20,069 nt of DNA from Stentor coeruleus. Lineage: Eukaryota > Ciliophora > Heterotrichea > Heterotrichida > Stentoridae. Numbering within the stretch: the first letter of the stretch is position 1; each line of letters opens with the position of its first letter. Below, in pieces: positions 17,599 to 20,069 of this stretch. A program made the translations under genes and the position numbers. The notes under the pieces are model-generated. The model was not told the origin of the DNA, did not search any database, and saw nothing but the letters and a program-made list of their open reading frames with translations. Location of the stretch: positions 1 to 20,069 of the forward strand of contig MPUH01001257.1 in assembly GCA_001970955.1 (NCBI GenBank), given 5' to 3'.

Positions 17599-19484
17599 AT
17601 GCAGAATTTTCTCAAAATAAACAGCAACCAGAATTACTCTAAGAAATGGCTTATTGTAATTGGCATTTTATGTGTAATTGTTATAATCTTGTCAGTATGC
17701 ACAAAATTTGAGACTGAAAGTAGCTCAGCAGTTCATGATGATAAATATTATTCAAATATAGCTTGGATGCTTACAGCAACAGCTCTTGTTATGATAATGA
17801 CTATGCCTGGGTTAGCTTTTTATTATGGAGGGTTTACTTTGAAGAATAGTCAATTGAATACAATGGCTATGGTTTTTGTTAGCTATGTTATTGTGGCAAT
17901 TATATGGGTTATTTATGGATATAGTTTAGCATTTGGAAAATCACAAGGAGGAGTTATTGGCAATCTAGATAAGTTTTTTTTTGTATGGAATTAAATCATC
18001 AGATGATATTAGTGACATGCCTGAATTCATTTATGTGTTTTTTCAATTCACTTTTGCGGCTATTACTGTTGCTCTTGTTAGTGGGGGACTTGTAGAAAGG
18101 ATTAAGTTTAATTCTTGGTTAGTTTTTGTTGTACTTTGGACTACACTCGTATATATACCTATTGCTCATTGGGTATGGGCTAATGAAGGATTTTTAAAGA
18201 AACATAATGTTATAGATTTTGCGGGGAATCTTACAAATTGCAAACACCAAAACTACAAAAACTTATAATACTTTATACAATAAAATTTAAGCTAAAAAAA
18301 AGTTATAATCATTATTATATTTATANTTATAATACTTTATACAATAAAATTTAAGCTAAAAAAAAGTTATAATCATTATTATATTTATAATGCAAATAGT
18401 TTCATTCATCATTATAAATTTTAATTAATTTTTAGTTTCTATATTTTCATTAACAATTCTGATACATAAAATATTTGACTGTTGTAATTTTGATATATTG
18501 TCAGATTTTGTAGGAGGGACTGTTGTTCATTTAAACTCAGGAATCGCAACATTAATGGGAACAATAATTGTTGGGAATAGGCTCAATAGGCATGAAAACC
18601 CAAGAAGCATGCCTTATATCTTACTTGGAACCTACCTTTTATGGTTTGGATTTTTAGGGTTTAATGGCGGTTCAGCATATGGGGCTAACGAAAGAGCAGC
18701 AGTTGCTCTTTTAAATACAAATACTTCAGCTGCAGTCTCCAGTTTTGTATGGCTTTTAATACAAAATTTTCATTCCGGTAAACCAACTTTAGCTGGAATG
18801 TGCGATGGAGCAATAGCTGGTTTAGTAGGTATTACTCTTGCAGCAGGAAATGCTAATATTATGGGTGCTTTTATTATTGGGATTATTGAAGGAACTTCCA
18901 TATATTGGGTGATATTATGGAAGACTATGTTTAATCTCTATGACGATACTTTCAATAAATTTGCTCTTCATTGTGTAGCCGGCTCACTTGGAGCTATTTT
19001 AACAGGTTTTTATGCAGATTCTGAAATATGCGATATTGGTTATAAGTCTGATGTAAAGACAAAATGTGAAGATGGGGTTATTTTTGGCAATTATATGCAA
19101 TTACCCAAACAATTGATGTNTGTAGCCGGCTCACTTGGAGCTATTTTAACAGGTTTTTATGCAGATTCTGAAATATGCGATATTTGTTATAAGTCTGATG
19201 TAAAGACAAAATGTGAAGATGGGGTTATTTTTGGCAATTATATGCAATTACCCAAACAATTGATGGGTGTATCAGTATGCCTTGCTTATAGTGCATTTAT
19301 GTCTTGTTTGATTCTAATTTTCTTGAAAAAAACTTTTGGACTGAGAGTTAGTAATAAAGAAGAACTAGAAGGGATTGATATGAGCCAGCATGGAGAAAAT
19401 CCATATCCTGAATTTTCAGAACAGGAGTTATTTAAGGCTAGGTTTATTAGTGGATCATTTGCTAATGCTCCAGGCAACAAATAA
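17599..19484 (+). CDS. Ammonium transporter (AMT/MEP/Rh), interrupted copy
   Basis: The frame from [11 protein letters not shown] (17599) has AMT hallmarks: [10 protein letters not shown] in the first core helix, GNLDKFF, VERIKF and IAHWVWA, then DF[AV]GGTVVH and [18 protein letters not shown], which carry the two pore histidines. Members pass ammonium or ammonia across the plasma membrane through about eleven helices. Three faults break it: an extra T in the T9 run at 17974-17982 (eight T would give DKFFLYGI); a 289-bp interruption between 8-bp repeats (18214-18502); and a duplication of about 146 bp around N 19120. Correcting these gives 482 residues, the usual length. The cytoplasmic tail is acidic ([19 protein letters not shown]). 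The open frame beginning at TTG 18498 is the third segment, not a separate gene. If the faults are only technical, this is a working gene. Confidence 0.85.
18214..18510. other. Insertion in the AMT gene between 8-bp direct repeats
   Basis: AGATTTTG occurs at 18214-18221 (in VIDFAG) and 18503-18510 (in SDFVGG). Removing one copy and the interval (289 bp) restores [11 protein letters not shown]. The interval is AT-rich with stops in all frames and itself contains an N-flanking duplication; collapsing that leaves 225 bp. No GT...AG intron of the expected 15-16 nt fits. Confidence 0.6.
18263..18389. repeat. 63-bp duplication flanking an N, inside the AMT insert
   Basis: Bases 18263-18325 and 18327-18389 are identical around the N at 18326. 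It is probably an unmerged contig overlap. Confidence 0.85.
18974..19266 (+). repeat. About 146-bp duplication flanking an N, inside AMT
   Basis: The segment beginning TGTAGCCGGCTCAC at 18974 recurs at 19121, across an N at 19120. By my reading the copies differ by one internal base (GATATTGGT against GATATTTGT, Gly to Cys) and at the last base. The period of 147 happens to keep the frame, so a naive translation shows the histidine-containing helix start duplicated. No transporter of this family has that, so one copy is artificial. Confidence 0.9.
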
Positions 19485-20069
19485 CTGATATTTTTATTTG
19501 TTAAGGATAATTTATTAGTTTTTTAAGTGTAGATTTGTAAGTAGAATAGGGATATCATATAAGAATTTTAGAAATATTTAGTGTTTACATTAAGTAATTT
19601 AAGAAAAAAATTATTTATTATATTTCTTTATTAGATTCATACCTAATTAGCAAAACTCGCCTTGTTTCATAGCCTTTATACTAGATTTAAAAAGAAGGAG
19701 ACTTCTTCTTTATTTATGAAGTAAACTATAATAAGCTTCAAAAATTTTGATGTTTATTAATGAAGATTTTCTATCTATAAATTTATAATCTTAATAATAG
19801 TTCTTAAGTTATATGATATTTTATAAAAAGAGGATGGCTGAGTTTTCTTACACTACCGAATGATTAACTTGAGATATTGTGCTTGTGCATATAAACATAA
19901 GTATATTTTCTTTTGGTATCAGGTTGAATTCTACTATAGTTGCGACCTTTAGCTATATAAGGTTAAATCAGTTTTGGATCACGAAAATCCTAATTAAAAC
20001 TAAACTATTGATTTTAAATTATTATTTAAATTGATTGACCTGATTGCGTTAATAAATTATTCCCAAAGC
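19485..20069. other. AT-rich spacer after AMT
   Basis: No gene is seen. A small inverted repeat (AAGAAG-GAGA-CTTCTT) lies near 19692-19707; it is short and its role, if any, is unknown. Confidence 0.5.

Noticed and set aside
17974..18000. A 15-20 nt intron (GTATGG...ATCAG) at the AMT frameshift
   Set aside because: A 20-nt GT...AG does not correct the one-base shift, whereas dropping one T restores the conserved DKFFLYGI.
1..20069. A reassigned genetic code in which TAA/TAG mean Gln and TGA means Trp
   Set aside because: It would explain the GRASP stops, but the 632-codon Rb, 328-codon MORN and 366-codon coiled-coil genes have no internal stops, use TGG and CAA/CAG, and end at all three stops.
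1..20069. CRISPR arrays, operons or bacterial ribosome-binding sites
   Set aside because: None seen; tRNA structure, PDAP1, Rb, GRASP and the mini-intron show the window is eukaryotic nuclear DNA.

Overview
This is nuclear DNA from an AT-rich eukaryote, most likely a heterotrich ciliate of the Stentor type. Three things point there. Genes are compact and almost intronless. The one intron that decides a reading frame is only 15 nt, GT...AG (3300-3314), a size known from heterotrichs. The intact genes use the standard code: the Rb-like gene spells its tryptophans TGG and its glutamines CAA or CAG, and TAA, TAG and TGA all appear as real terminators. The species is inference, and I cannot tell somatic from germline nucleus.

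Layout. 1-3150: a decayed minus-strand reading frame (31-759), a small two-pass membrane protein on the minus strand (1249-1797), and a decayed plus-strand gene (1847-3145) leaving almost the same start point. 3274-5220: a coiled-coil/SK-repeat protein (+) converging with a PDAP1-like phosphoprotein (-), their stops 30 bp apart. 6946-9890: a dually acylated MORN-repeat protein and a retinoblastoma-family protein, in tandem on the minus strand. 10721-12468: a GRASP (Golgi stacking) gene broken by two in-frame stops, one frameshift and an 862-bp insertion between 19-bp direct repeats. 13057-15919: a small decayed frame, an MGC-type acylated unknown protein and a frameshifted coiled-coil protein. 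16053-16125: tRNA-Phe(GAA). 16347-17447: a coiled-coil protein. 17599-19484: an ammonium transporter with a one-base frameshift and an inserted block between 8-bp repeats.

The genes do not form one pathway: cell-cycle control (Rb), membrane or cytoskeletal scaffolding (MORN, acylated and coiled-coil proteins), Golgi structure (GRASP), nitrogen transport (AMT) and translation (tRNA-Phe) simply sit side by side.

The most unusual content is the set of interrupted genes. In both GRASP and AMT, removing the insert plus one repeat copy restores the conserved protein exactly, as excision of a germline-limited segment would; a transposon insertion or an assembly fault would look similar. Quality matters here: all four N bases in the window are flanked by duplicated sequence (45, 72, 63 and about 146 bp), which marks unmerged contig ends, and several one-base frameshifts lie in homopolymers.
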